From Larix kaempferi (lineage: Eukaryota > Streptophyta > Pinopsida > Pinales > Pinaceae), in contig BSBM01000150.1 of the NCBI GenBank assembly GCA_027924585.1, forward strand, positions 17,776,001 to 17,840,000: a stretch of DNA of 64,000 nt. Direction: 5' to 3'. This document shows positions 23,214 to 36,056 of the stretch, piece by piece. The first letter of the stretch is position 1. Each line of letters starts with the position of its first letter. Below the pieces are notes generated by a model. The model searched no databases. It was not told where the DNA came from and saw only the letters and a list, made by a program, of their open reading frames with translations. The position numbers and the translations under genes are program-made.

Positions 23214-25560
23214 CTCGATCTAATCAGATATATTTGGAAGCTTGTATATAGGTTTAGTATATCCCTCTATGAAGATGCATTTGAACCTTTTGCAACGCAA
23301 ACTTTCCCTAGGGTTGAAACTATTGGAAGTTGGTGGGTCAACCCTTCATATTTGTATTTTCCACCATTCCGACAGAAGAACCTACCGAACATGGTACACT
23401 TTAGTCAGCACCCCTTTTCTGTTTTGGTGTCCATGTTGAGTTATTCTCATAGTCCCTAGAGTCCTATTAGTACCATCATGACTTGGAGTTTGAGACTTCA
23501 TATTTCTCTTTCATACATTTCTAACCATTACCTGATGGGCTTCTAATTTTGGGTCAGTTTACATAAGCATGTGTTAAAGTACCCACTTGAACATTACTTT
23601 GTTTCTTATTGCTTATGTTGCATATTTTCCTTTGCAGTAACTTTTTGTTACAAGATTCCTATAAACCATTGATTTTGTATAATTGACCCATACCCATGGA
23701 GGAAACACCCATAAGAGTGTACATAACTAGCTCAACCCTTTTTTGCAATGTGTATATTTTCCTTGCACTGACCAAGGCCCTTGAAATATAGGTGCATGCC
23801 CTTGAGACACTTGTTTCCTTTAATGTACCATAGCATGCTTTATTAATTTTTCAAGCTAATAAATGAAAAAAGGTATTAAAATTTGGAAAACAAAAAAATC
23901 CAGAAAAGGGGGAGAATTGAACCATTTCATATTATATCCTTGAAAAAATGTCAACAATCAGTCCTTGTCGCCCTTGAACATGACACATAATTTTGTATCC
24001 GTTGTTAGTACACCATCTACATTTTCCTTAGGAAATTGTACCAATATTTTTAACAGATCTCCCCCAATGGGTTATCCTTCCATCATCCATGGAGCTTTCG
24101 TTAACGCAGCTCGCATTGGTAGATTTCATTAAGGTCAGTTACTCGAGTCTTATCTTTCCAAGTGTCCATTTTGCATCATGTTATGTGTTCAACGGAAGTT
24201 CAAACAATGTCAGCCATTCCTCCAATATTCCTGACCAATCATGCCGACCTTCCTTGTGTCATTATACAATGTTGGATCTCACAGCTCTACCAAATTATAT
24301 GAGACTATTGATCTATGTTTGTGTTGGTCGAATTAATTGTCTAATTAATTAAACAGCTAAAAATCCCAAACATAAATTATCAACCCAAGGAAGTCTTTTA
24401 TTTCAAAGCTATCGTGCAAGATCTATGCAAGCACAATTTCTACCTGACACTGTTTATCTATTGGTATGAAATCAAAACTCTATGTAAACTAGATCACACC
24501 TTCTTGAAAGTAACTCAAACCCTAATCTAATTCATAAAACCAAACTGTAAATCTAACCTAGAACAAAATAAACTCTTATGAATCAAAATCTAATTGCATG
24601 AATCTAAAATAAGTACTATGTTGGCCAACGATCTATGAAAAGAAATTAACATGAAAACAACTATGATAATTCTAATGAATGAAAGCAACAACTATGATAA
24701 ATCTAATGAAATAAAGCATGAACTAAATCTAATGAATAAAAGCATGAACTAAATAAGAGACAAATCTACACAATAACAATCAACACTACCAGCATCTGCT
24801 CAGGGAAGAGGGCCCTTCCTCCACTGAGCAGAGCTGGAACTCCACAATGAAAGTCTACAACTCTAGATCATGAAATTGCCAGCATGTATTATCAGAATGG
24901 AATCATTACAGCAGAGTCTGGATCAAATCCTACAGCATAACATTTCTTTCTCTCTTCCTCCCAATACATGAGAAGGATTACATATTTATACATAAAACTC
25001 TCTCATGAGAATGAGAAACCGAAACCCAACTTGTGATTTGTAACATCTGGAACACGGCCATAACTGCTAATAACTTTGAAACTGGCCGCAACAGTAAATC
25101 TGGGAATTACATGTTCAAAGAACCAGCTGTATAGCTCAAACCGTAGCTTTGTTTGTATATTTCCTTGAAAGTCAGGTAAATGAGGCCATTGCACACAAAA
25201 CCCATGTCCCAGATTTTTGAGATTCGTCCAGCTTCCCGCAAATCGAGACGCAAATCACTGTGTTCTTATCTGACACGCGTTTCTGGTTGGAACTGTTTGA
25301 GTATGAGTTGGAGGCTTCCAAGTTGGACTTGAGCACGAATTGAAGTCACAAATGCACATAATCAAACCTAGGAATGAAAACATGTTTTGAATCTCCATGT
25401 GTACATGTGCTAGCATGCCAACTTTGGAGGCTTGAACCATGGCTGATATAGCTGCTAATATGAACAATCACTCCATAAACCATCATCAATAAAATTATGC
25501 ATAAGAGTCTTCAATTCATCAAAAATAAAGGAAAATAATCATGATTAACCACTAAAGCAT
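23214..25560. other. unassigned sequence with a decayed coding stretch
   Basis: 23214-23440 reads on the plus strand as FEPFATQTFPRVETIGSWWV then NPSYLYFPPFRQKNL, which looks like eroded protein sequence, but I cannot name the family. 24360-25500 is AT-rich with repeated tctaatgaat/aaagcatgaac phrases. Near 24970-25000 a minus-strand TATA-like site (tatttatacataaa) suggests a minus-oriented LTR whose ends I could not fix. Confidence 0.4.
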
Positions 25561-26460
25561 CAATAAGATTAATATGGCATTTCTCGAGAAATTACAACAA
25601 ATGGATGGGAAATGGAATGATAAATGGGTGATAATAGGAAGAAGCGGGATGAAATATATGTCGAAAGGTGATGAAAATATGGACAAATCCGTGACCCAAC
25701 AGTTTGGTATTGGTTTATGTGGGATGCATGAATTCCCTCCTTCCTATGGATCTATTCCTATCGACACCAAATCATCATCTAGGAAATGGATCTAGAAACC
25801 CCAGAGTACCCTGGATCTTGCAGTCATTAGTGGCAGGTTTCCTCACAAATGATAGTGGGTATACATCAATGACCCCTAATTATTTGATTCTACAAGTGTT
25901 CGACTTCAAAACGTCTATTCATACTTGTTGGTTTGTACTCAGTACCTTGGAGTCCATCATCATTATTAGTGGGTCTCCTCGCATTTGTTAACGGTATATA
26001 TCAATGAGTGGTAATCAGATGGTGTTTTATTATTCTCGACATCAGATTATATATTCACATGATATAAACTTGTAGTATCGTTGATTTGTATTGAAGACTT
26101 TGGGAAAAACAATTGTATCACTCATCGATGGACTACCTGAGTTGCGCAATATTAAAATACCATGTCAGAAATTCGATGAAGAACTTGTTCTCGCACTGAT
26201 CGAAGTGCATGTTTACATTTATGAACAATTTACTTTTGACATGGAACCACTGTGTATTGTTCGTGGCTATGCTTGTTTACTTCCGAGCATGGGTAAACCC
26301 GTCTCCAGAAGATTTTGTATATTTGAGAAAAAATGCTATGTTTGACTTGCAAGTGTTTTCCTGAATCCTGCACCCATGATCTAATCCTGACCTATCCTTT
26401 CCTTAATCAATAAAGAGTATCAGTATAAAGCATTTCAAACCTTACATCTGCTTCGGACCT
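25561..26460 (+). other. probable 3' internal region of gypsy element G
   Basis: Lies just upstream of a plus-strand PPT and LTR. Short frames at 25574-25795, 25704-25991 and 26091-26345 do not resemble gag, pol or a cellular family I know. Inferred to be an untranslated or captured segment of element G. Confidence 0.35.
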
Positions 26461-27274
26461 CACACATTAGGGGTCATCTGTTAATAACCAAGTTAACAGC
26501 CTTAACAAGTGAAGGTTAGAAGGACATTTTACTATTCTCCTGCAACATGAAGATAGAAGACAAGTACATAAGAGAACAATCCCCTCTTATCTATTCACTA
26601 CTTCCATAATCAGAAGGATTGAGTGAAGAAAGAGGTATCCTAAATAGGTAAGGTTTAGTGATTGAACTGCCCAATTGAAGGCTCATATCTAGTCTCCACC
26701 AATCAACAGTGAGAAGAAATGCATAAAATATGCATTAATTGTGCCTGGAAATTCCGGATTTGTGACAAAAATCCTGAAAGTACTATAGAAAGAGGTTTTT
26801 TTGATGAAAAAATCAGAATTTGGGAAAAATGTATTATCCCACATTGAATTTTTATTCTTGAATTCCCAGTTCACAATGCTATAAAAGAAAGGCATTTGGG
26901 GAATAGAAAAAGACATAAAGTGAGAGTAAAGGCATGATGGAAGGATTTAAATTTTGAAAAGCTCATCTTCAACACAAAGCACTTGGATCAAAGGCAAGGA
27001 TGGAGAAGGACAGATCAAAGAAAAGGATAAGGGATTCACCTAAATCAAGGTTGTAAGTAAGTATCATTTCTCCTTTGATGTTATATGAAGTAATTCAATT
27101 TTTCTCTCATATTTGAGTTTAGTTTTTCCCTCCAAGTTTATTTCAAATTAAAAAATGGTTAAAGATCTTAGGAAAATAGAGATAATTTCTTCATTTTTGT
27201 CAATTGAATCTCAATAATTCATAGTAAGATAGATAATTAGAGTAGAAACATCCCTACAATAATCACTATTAACA
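26461..27274 (+). mobile_element. PPT and 3' LTR of plus-strand gypsy element G
   Basis: 26461-26478 cacacattaggggtcatc matches the PPT motif of A and B. The LTR then starts TGTTAATAACC (26479) and a matching inverted end, cactattaaca, closes at 27274, giving about 796 bases, similar to the A and B LTRs. A TATA box (TATAAAAG, 26880-26887) lies 400 bases in. The other LTR of G was not found, so the element is incomplete. Confidence 0.6.
26880..26887 (+). promoter_or_regulatory. TATA box of the G LTR
   Basis: TATAAAAG inside the 3' LTR of element G, at a normal distance from the LTR start. Confidence 0.45.
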
Positions 27275-28118
27275 AGATATTTGAAAGATGGAATTATTTT
27301 CTACAACTAAACAACCAATTAATGGAAAGATGCAAGAATTTTTTTACTAAAACATCAGCAAACAAAAGGATAAAGATACCTTTTACAACACAAATTCAGT
27401 TCTTAGTCTCCAATCTATCACCTAGTAAGTTTTAAATGTACAACATTGGGAGACATTCTCCAAACCAATATTGTGCAGCCAAGATTGATCCTCTTGTATA
27501 GAGGTGAGCACTTTGATTACATTCCGTGTAAAGGTTATTCCACCCGTATAGAGGTAATTGATCAAAGTAATGATAATGTAAAGTTTGTTGGACAAGGCTC
27601 TAGACTTGTGTGTCAAGTCATGATTCTCATGTGAACCTTCTATATAAAGGTATCCATGGGATGTACCTCCAATATAGAGGTGGAACTTCTGTATTAAGGT
27701 CATGCTTTACTTGTTAAAAGCATTTAATATTATGTGATGTATTATTAACCATGACCACCAGATTGCTATTAAGTTTCCTTTAGAGATTGATCACCTCTAA
27801 AGTTAATTACTTTAGCATATGATCATTTGGTTTGGAATAATATACTATGATCACAACATCCAATAATTCTTCTTAGTATAATGTATTGTGATGGATAATT
27901 AAAGTTAGCACATATTGACCATGCAGTAAAAGATAAAGAGACAAAGATAAATGCATAGATAAAAAGAGAATTTGAATTGATCAGGATATGACTAAGTTTA
28001 CTCAAATTATCGAGCTTCAATTAAAGCCACAATGTATGCCTCAGTTAAATAAAGAACTCACAATGGTCACTACAAATAAATCCATCAGCATTATTTTAGT
28101 TCATAATAGTTAACTAAG
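27275..28118. other. spacer between G LTR and D LTR, with a repeated motif
   Basis: No gene seen. Between 27480 and 27700 a short motif (g/c)tatagaggt recurs about four times (near 27498, 27545, 27644 and 27672) at irregular spacing. The true start of the D LTR may lie inside this stretch. Confidence 0.4.
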
Positions 28119-28916
28119 TGTTAAATAAGAAGGACTAGTTAACTAAAGTGTTTCACTTTAGTTAAACCAAAATATGATACTTTAGTAAATCAAGGAGAAC
28201 TAGAATTGATCATTATAATGATGTTATCAAGAAATAATAAGTTAAATAGAGTTAACTAATTTACAACAAAGAATATCTAGTTAACTAAGTGTTATTGCAT
28301 GACGACACTTAATTGATCCACCTAACTAAGTGGGAAACCTTCTATCTAAGAGGAACACTCATCCTAAGAGACAATTCAGTGAGATAAAACACTGCATGAG
28401 AAGTGGGGCACACTTCTTCATGCAATATTGATACATCCAGTTTGAGGATGAGTTCATCCTGAAGTTAGGAGAATTCGATGCATGAGAATAATGTATAAAT
28501 ATGTTATACGGGATTGTTGAATTCATTGTGAAGCGAATTCTCTTCTCCATTGAAGGCAAGGTGCTTCTCTTTGTGCAAGTTATTGTTATTTCTTGTTATT
28601 GATGAGACGGGCACATTGGAAAACACGTCCGATTGATCTCTCTTCTCTATTGCTTATGTATCTTCACCAAGAGTGTTGGGTGATATCTTATCTTCTAAAA
28701 GCAATTTTCTATGTTGTAAAATAAATACATTCTCTACTATCCATTATATTATACTGATAAGAGCTGTTGGGGTTTTTGTTCTCAATGTTTTGAGGATTTT
28801 CCCCAGGGTATATCTTGTGTTATGGTTGTATGAATTTCATGTGATTAAATTATCTACTTGTTTCAAGTTTCAACATATAAAAGAATTACAGATCAAATAT
28901 CAACCAAATATTAACA
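28119..28916 (+). repeat. 5' LTR of copia element D (start uncertain)
   Basis: The right end is firm: aaatattaaca at 28916, followed at once by a Met-tRNA primer site. TATAAATA at 28494-28501 marks the promoter. The start at 28119 (TGTTAAATAAG) is chosen as an imperfect mirror of the end, but several copies of agttaactaagtgtt between 28108 and 28290 make it ambiguous. The matching 3' LTR is outside the window. Confidence 0.6.
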
Positions 28917-28930
28917 TGATATCAGAGATT
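28917..28930 (+). other. primer binding site of element D
   Basis: TGATATCAGAGATT resembles the initiator-Met-tRNA site TGGTATCAGAGC used by plant copia elements. Confidence 0.75.
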
Positions 28931-28964
28931 AGGGAATGAAGGAGCTCAGTTTTTCATGCCATCT

Positions 28965-29136
28965 AGAGCCTACATAGATACTGAGAACTTGAGCATAAGA
29001 TTTGAAGACTATGGCATAAATATTTGTACGACTAGAAAACCATCTTGAGGGCACCTCAAACTTCATCACTTTGAAGGCTAGGATTCTCAACATCCTAGAG
29101 GAACATTAATTGGACAGATATGTATCCATTGCATTG
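28965..29136 (+). pseudogene. gag: gag of copia element D, first part
   Basis: Reads LENHLEGTSNFITLKARILN, ILEEH, a stop, then LDRYVSIAL. This is the copia gag opening (family: LxGxxNFxxWKxRIxxxLEE). The frame is cut after 29136 by the composite inserted at 29137 and continues at 63096 (EEPTSNAGHINFKKNQAKDK). The last five bases, CATTG, are the target duplication. Confidence 0.85.
29132..29136 (+). other. target site duplication CATTG, left copy
   Basis: CATTG directly before the LTR start TGTAGC. The identical CATTG at 63091-63095 follows the last base of the composite. Confidence 0.9.
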
Positions 29137-29881
29137 TGTAGCTAGGGTTTTACCCCTAGCTTGTGCAAATGAGCACCTACTAAGGAGAATGGACTCCTTA
29201 GTAGCAGTTCAGTAAATGTAAATTAAAATGCTAAAACAGAAATGTAAACTATTCTAAAACATGTGCATGAAACATAAACAACAAAATGTAAATAATGGTT
29301 TTTGTATTAATTTTACCTCCAATGTGAAGGTTGGTGAAGCTCTTGCAATGTCCAAGAGGGTTGCTCCAAGCTCCAACTTGCTCCTTCTCTTTCTCCAATG
29401 GTGGGGATGGGCCAAAAGGGGCTCTCAAGGTGAAAGTGGCTCAATGGTGAGCTAGGGTTTCAAGAGAGATTTTGGCAGAGTAAAGGTATACTTGATTGTG
29501 GATATGAAATGAGGGGTGTCCATCACCTATTTATAGTTTTTTGGTGGTGGAGTGCTGGCCCATGGTTTTGGGAACCATATGGTTTAGGGCAGCTGTATAG
29601 GGTTTTTCCTCCTTTTCCTCATTATTTTATATTTTTTATTCCCTTTTTAGAGGGATTTTGCTATTTTAGAGGAATTTTGGATATTTTTGGAGGAAAAAGG
29701 GGTTTTTTTAGCCTTTTTGAGGCTTTTTTGATTGTTTTGTGGCCTTTTGGAGGCATTTCAGGCCTTTTGGAGGCTTTTTAGTGGGATTTTTAGGGTTTTT
29801 AAGGAAAATATGGTAGGAAAATGGACAAATGAGCCATGTAGTGGGGTAGATGAGGTAGTGAACACTTTTTGGGTGTTAACA
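29137..29881 (-). repeat. 3' LTR of element B (left copy)
   Basis: 745 bases from TGTAGCTAGGGTTTTACC to tgggtgttaaca. A minus-strand TATA (CTATAAATAG) is at 29527-29536. A T-rich run with aggcctttttgaggc-type repeats occupies 29690-29800. The same sequence is found at 54536-54618 plus 62064-62700, and inverted at 62701-63090. Confidence 0.92.
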
Positions 29882-29902
29882 GATTACCCCCTGATGTGTG
29901 AG
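29882..29902 (-). other. polypurine tract of element B
   Basis: The minus strand reads CTCACACATCAGGGGGTAAT plus C directly before the 3' LTR. It shares its core with the A and G PPTs. Confidence 0.75.
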
Positions 29903-31218
29903 GGTAGGAGCTCATCGTATGGCCGATGGACATCATAAGTCATATATGGTTTTCCTGGGGTATGGAGAAGAGAAGAAACAAACTGAAGCCCGGAACAACG
30001 ATCCCGAACAAACTGCAAGAACTAAAAGTACATAACCTCAATAATGGATGAGGAATCATCTGATCATATGGACGAGGCGGGCATTCCCATGCTCGTATCA
30101 GGATATAATATAATAATAACAAGGGGGTCCAAAAAATGGGGACCTGACATATACATAGCCTCAAACAAAGACTGAGGCAGAATTTCAATATATGGATGAG
30201 GTGGGCATACCCATGCTCGTATCAAGATTCATAAAAAATAACTGGAAGGCCCAAGAAAGGGGGACCTGTAAGATACATAGAGAACCACTGTGTACATCAT
30301 AAGAGTCCAGAGGGGACACAAATCTGGGACATACTGCTAGGCTGACCATGTCTGAGCTGAAAAAAATGATACACTGGAATGATGACAGTGCTACTGAATG
30401 TGGTACCAAAGGAACTGACGAGCTGCTGGATCAGAGTGACAAGGGTCATACTCTCAATGGTACACTGAACTGGAACTGGGTACTCGAGGAAGAATATAAC
30501 TGGAGGGCTTCCGAATACAATCACCAACGCAGCCCAGACATCCATGGGAACATATAACTGGGTGTTCCGAAGTGGCTCACCAATGTGCTAGAGTCGGGGG
30601 AAATCCGTGGTCTTCGACAAAGAATGGTAGGTATGTAAATCCTGCGCGATTCTCAATGATGCGATCAAGGTGCTGAAGTCGAGCATGTGAGAAACAACCA
30701 TTTGGAGAGGCAATGAGGACTCCTCCCAAAATGGTCCGTAGGCACTCACCATAGATGGTGATGGGTCCAAGGCGTAGGGGCCTCTGGGTCTATCCTCTGG
30801 AATAGAGGGGCTGTCGTCGACAGAGGAAGACCTGCAACTATCAAGGCAATGATGTTTCCTTGATAGGAGCGCGAGGTGGAGAACCGAAATGTGATAGTAC
30901 TGATGGAAGGACTGACAAACTGGGGGGACAACGGGGCAAGTGGAGTGGGTGGACTCAAACTTCCTTTGTTCAGAGTATGATAATGGGGATGATCGGGCAG
31001 CATATCAAACTGACTGATGGGAAAGGGATCATAGCTGTATTGGATCTGGGAGGGGGACTGGGCTGAGGGAGACTCAAGCTGGGATAAAATGGCAGGAGTC
31101 TGCAGAATACTCTAAACAAAGGCGACTTGATTGGGGGTGCTGCCGAGATGATCGATCAAAGTGCCAAGAGGCACGGGGGGACTTCTCCATGGGTTAGGGA
31201 ACTAGAAGAAGTGTGTGT

Positions 31219-31425
31219 AAAATGGTACTGTCGTGTGGATTTATACGAGCCCAGGACAGTTCATGCTCGTGAGTGCTTTCAATTTTAAGGAGTCTGAAAG
31301 CGATAAGAAGACTCTGAAATGATGGAATGGTACTGTCGTGTGGATTTTACGAGCCCAGGATAGTTGATGCTCGTGGTTGCTTTCAATTTTAGAGAGTCTG
31401 AAAGCAAATAAGAAGACTCCATGGG
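31219..31425. repeat. tandem duplication of about 105 bp in the B 3' region
   Basis: aatggtactgtcgtgtggat occurs at about 31219 and 31325. Each copy is followed by acgagcccagga, atgctcgtg, tgctttcaatttta and gagtctgaaagc. The two copies are clearly diverged. Confidence 0.75.
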
Positions 31426-31978
31426 GTTGCTTTTTCGTGTGTTAGTCTCCAGGGCCCAAAGAAGCATAAAAGGATGCAATGAAGAACTCTTCTAGCCGGT
31501 GTGACTAGAGTATTCCTTTTTCGTAATTAGTCTACCAGGTCCGGAAAAGGGTTAAACTTATACCAGATAAACGCCCTTTCAGGTAATTTAACGAGCATGA
31601 AAGGAAGCAAGATTGCTCGATGATCTTTTCATTGTTTTAGGAGTCAGAAAAGAGCTTAACAGAAACTCCCTAAGTGCCTTTTTTGTAAAGGACTTGTCCG
31701 GCCCGAAAAAGGGATAAAATTATACCGAACAAGAGGGATGGCCAGGCAAGGAGGAAGTGCTCAATCAAGGAACATTGATGATGACCAAGAACGAGGGTGG
31801 GGGGAAACACTGGTGGGCCTCCTTGCGGGGTGAATGAAATGGTGGCAAAATAATGAAACATTTGCAGTATGACAGGAGTGAATGGCTCATGTAAAAGTGT
31901 GGAACAATTCAATGGCGGCCGATGTGGCTCGCAGACCGAGGCAGCCAGGTGTCGGGACACAATGTTGAAATTGTACCG

Positions 31979-32340
31979 GGTGAGAGCGAGAAATGATCTC
32001 AAGCATCATCACGAGCTCGAAAAAATGAATCCGACGATATAAAGAGTGTCAAAAATGGATAATGGCCAATGCGACACGCAAACCGAGGTGACGGGGGGCA
32101 TTTTGGAAAAAATACCCAAAAAATCGGGGGGTGAGAGCGAGAAATGATCTCAAGCATCATCACCGACTCGGAAAAATGAATCCAATGATATAAAATATGG
32201 AAAAAATGGAGAACGGTTGATGTGGCACGCAAACCGGGGCGACAAGGTGTCGGGACACAATGTTGATACTGGTCTTGGTGAGAGCGAGAAATGATCTCAA
32301 GCATCATCACAGGCACATAAATATGAATCCGGTGGTGCAA
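31979..32340. repeat. three tandem units of about 150 bp in the B 3' region
   Basis: gtgagagcgagaaatgatct recurs near 31980, 32132 and 32279, each followed by caagcatcatcac and gaatcc. The intervals contain a shared cgcaaaccg..gacg stretch that also appears at 31930-31970. This is a degenerate tandem array. Confidence 0.8.
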
Positions 32341-32707
32341 ATGGTGCAAAAAACGGAGGTCATAAGGACTCCGGAATGGTCAAAGGAACTAACTAGGTTA
32401 AAAAATGGTTGCAAATAAAGGTGAGCCCACCAAGCCAAGGATGCAGTGGTGGGGAGAAATGATGACCCATGGGGGAAGAATACTAGGTGTATCAAATCAA
32501 ATCAAATCTACAAGTGATATGTGACCTAAAAAATGGTTGAGATCACAAGTGTGAAAAGGTGAGCAGGGTTAATGACTTGCCCCCATGCTATGTGCATGGG
32601 GTTTGTGATTGTGGATCACATATGTGTGGGTTTGAACAATGGGTTCATTGACGTGCTGAGATAGATGTGATGGGGAAGGTTCAAAATGATTGATCATGCC
32701 CCCTATC

Positions 32708-32712
32708 CCAGG
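32708..32712 (+). other. target site duplication CCAGG of element E, left copy
   Basis: CCAGG before TGTTGGCACTCC; identical CCAGG at 41238-41242 after the right LTR. Confidence 0.93.
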
Positions 32713-35700
32713 TGTTGGCACTCCATCAAATTTTATGCTTAAATGCCTTCTGGTAGCTTTGATGATACAAAATAGAAAAGATTTCCATGATGTAGGTTTC
32801 AAAATTGGTTGAAAAAGAAATATTTTCTCCTGGAATGTAGACGCCAAAGGTTGCAAAGGAAAAAGGGTCTTTATAGACCTAAGATCAGCTCTCTGGGGTT
32901 TGTGGAATATGATTTTAAAAATCTTTATGAGGAAATTATAAGTCTTTTAATTTTTCTACAAAAATCCAAAGTTTGAAACTTTATAAAAGATGTTTTATTT
33001 TTATTTTTATGATAAAGCCCTCAATCTTTATGGAGCCCAAGTTTCGGCTTTTAAGGAGGACAGATATTTCTTTTTGGGAGAAAATTAAAAGTTGAAGCAA
33101 AAGGTTTGTTAGCAACCAAACACCGAAAGTTCACCATGGGACCGAATGCTGAGCCTTGAGAGCCCCACAAATCCCATATCCGCCATCGTCAACAAAATCC
33201 TCCATTGTTACTTAGTACATATGGAAAACAATAGGGTATATAAATAATGAAGCAAGTTCCTTTATTTTAAATGTGGGATCATTCTCATAAGAAAAAATGC
33301 AGATAAGCAAAACCTCAGCAGTCGTCGCTCCAGTTAATTTCTCTCGATTCATTTACTCTATCTACACATTCTTATATATGGTGCAAACTGCAGTGCTTAG
33401 ATCAGAAAAGAAGGCTCTAAAGAAACTGGGAACGAATGGTAAAACACTCGGTCAATACGAGTTTTCTACATCCCAATAAAAGGCGATATTTACAGCACTT
33501 GATACTGCTTGTTGAAAGTGTGATATGAGAGCCACCCAATGTAAGAAAAATTTCATAAAGACGTGTTGTAACATGGAGCAGGAAGAACTGATCATGAGCT
33601 TCTTCATGAAATTGGCTTTGAGGAGGTCACGAGTTTCTTGTTCACATTAATCCAGATACAAGTTTAAGATGTTTTCTAAAAACAAAATGCCTTTAGCTGC
33701 TGAGTATCGGCTAAGTATGGTCAACCACGAATCATCTACCACCTGCAATACAGTCCGACATGCTTGGGGTTTGCCACCATGAGTTCACTCCAGGGGGTCG
33801 TTGACTTACAACGAATGCGCCATCCTCCATTCGGCTACGTACTTTTTACAGTTAAGATGGAAAATATCAAGTTGGAAGCAGTTACATTCTACATTCAAAT
33901 GTTGGTGACAGAAGTAATGTTGGTAAGGAAATTGATACGGCAGGTGAAGACATAGCAAGGGTGTCAAGTCTGTCAAGATGTATCGTATGGGATGTTTGCC
34001 AAAAGTCAGAGAGAAAGATCTACGGTCCCTAATCCATCCCGCGTCGTTCACATGTTCATGAGATAACGTCGGTTAGTCGTCGCGGAACAGAAACCACCAT
34101 GCAACGTGTCCATTTCTGATGCGTCCGGATACGTGAAAAGTTGTATTGCAAACCACTCCAAGCCAGCGCGGATACCATCCATTGGGAATGTTATAAAAGG
34201 GAGGTGGTCCCATTTTCGGCATTTGTTTTTTCCTTTTAATCGAAAAGTCAAAACTTTCTAAACCCTAACGCCATTTCGCCCAAAAGAAAAAGACCAAAGA
34301 TGTATAAGGTTAGATTTTATCGTTTGGAGGTTTGTATGCCGGCCAGAATGGAGAAAGTCATTGTCCTGATTACGTTGTGGATTATCCTTGCTGTTTGGTT
34401 ATTGTAGAAATATGGGTGAATTGCTAATATATGCAAGCATGTGTGACAGAAAGAAAGGGCACAGTGGAGAAGCACTACAAATGGCAAATAAATTATGAGT
34501 TTTGGTCGCTAGGTTACATAGTTCTGGTCAATGTGCAGGATGAAGAAGCGTGCTACTCAATCCAAAGTCAAGAGAAAGCTGAAATCCGTACAAAGGAGGA
34601 TCTCTTCGTTGCCTCCTGCAAGCTTATACGACCGCATGTCATTATGGAGTGAACTTGTCAAATGCTTATCAACATGTATTTACATTCATTAATCAGTTGG
34701 GAATGGTTTTAAGACATGCTCCCACATCGAATACCAAGGCTGAACGCAATCGTTCTCTCGAAAGGTCCTAAGATATATCATTCTTCCCCAAGGATCGTGT
34801 GGTTGTATCTTCATTTATTCAAGACAAGAAAGTATATGGATGACTCTCCTCTCAAAATATTACCTAAGTCTTCAACAAAAAGCATAACAAAAGAAGATTA
34901 GTCTACAAAATTCCAGCGCCCGTGTTCAAGAGGTGCAAATCAAGGGTTTGATAGAGGGTACGGCTGTATCTCACGAGGGTCGTGACCTAGTTTCAATCAG
35001 TAAATTATTCTAAAATTCAAGGCAGAAAACAAACAGTTAAAAATGGGAACATAGGTGGCAGGAAGATCCAGATTTATGGGCATTGAAATAGCAAATAGAA
35101 GTTCATTTCCAGGATATTCGACAGGTGGAAAATAAAGATGATTTTAAGCCTTGGAATTAGCAGTTTGAAGAAATTTTCAAAATTCCTCTATATTCTCTCA
35201 CTCGAGATATTTCACAACCGATCCAGATTTGTTTTATTTGTAAAAAATTAGTTAGTTTATTATTCCAAGAAGCTATTTTTAGAAAAATACAGTTAGGGTT
35301 TGCTTAGAGGGCAAAATTTTGTATAAAATATGCATTTGGCAATGTAAACAGGGTTGGATTTTCTGTAAGGAGAGACCCATTTTGGGTGTTTTGCAGGGTT
35401 TTCAGAAATTAATATAGATCTCAGAAATGAGCAGATTTTTCATAAAAGATTCATGTGTTGTTTAAAAATTGCAGTCTGTACCTTTTCCCTTTCTCTAATC
35501 GTGCAAGTTTACTTTCTGCGTTATGCCTTTCATTATGTCATTTTCTTCTATGCTTAGATGAACGTTTATATAGATTGAGATTCATGTTTCTATGCCTCAA
35601 TTTATTCGCTTCTGAGCATCCATTTATTTCTCTAAAATTAACGGTAGATTCATCTGAAAATTGATGCCTGCTGTTAATGGACTGTCTTTATTTCTTTCCC

Positions 35701-36053
35701 TATCACCTGCAAAAATCTTATTGACTGTAATAAGACAGCTATCTTGCCTTTGTATGAAAATATTTGTTTAACTGCTGGTCCATATTTTTTCTGTTTCTCA
35801 ACTCCATTGCCCAATGGTATCTTATTCATGTTGATCTAGCCACCTCATTAAAGATCCTTAAGTTTTTATTATTATTTTACAAATTGGCCCTTGAGTTTCA
35901 TTGTCGAACTACCGTTGTGGTGACATTGGATGGCAGATTTGCCGAGAGAGCCCTCTCTGGCTGAAGGAGGCCAACTTTCACTCTAAAGATTGGTTTGAAA
36001 TAGGTTACCTCGGGTTTCTTTGATACAGCCCATGGAAAATCCGAGTGCTAACA
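32713..36053 (+). repeat. 5' LTR of element E
   Basis: TGTTGGCACTCCATC to gagtgctaaca. A TATA box at 34192-34199 implies a U3 of about 1.5 kb and an R-U5 of about 1.8 kb, both unusually long. Short frames within (for example 33764-33955, 35455-35664) occur in both LTRs and match nothing I know. Confidence 0.93.
34192..34199 (+). promoter_or_regulatory. TATA box of the E 5' LTR
   Basis: TATAAAAG within gggaatgttataaaaggg, the most convincing promoter in the LTR. Transcription would start about 30 bases downstream. Confidence 0.6.
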
Positions 36054-36056
36054 TTT

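Larger units (their letters stand above)
29903..32712 (-). other. 3' untranslated region of element B
   Basis: 2.8 kb without recognisable domains on either strand. With E removed, the RT-entry frame from 41243 reads through the E insertion site into about 48 more codons (GGMINHFEPSPSHLSQ...) and stops near 32570. So the pol deletion preceded E. Two local tandem repeats are listed separately. Confidence 0.6.

Noticed and set aside
26479-28916. One 2.4-kb copia LTR for element D
   Set aside because: Both outer ends fit (TGTTAATA and TATTAACA), but a matching end occurs at 27274, there are two separate TATA boxes (26880 and 28494), and a Tat-type PPT stands before 26479. Two LTRs explain this better, though the single-LTR reading is not excluded.
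33764-35964. Several 60-80-codon frames in the E LTR
   Set aside because: They recur identically in the second LTR (offset 5184), lack domains, and are expected by chance in 3.3 kb.
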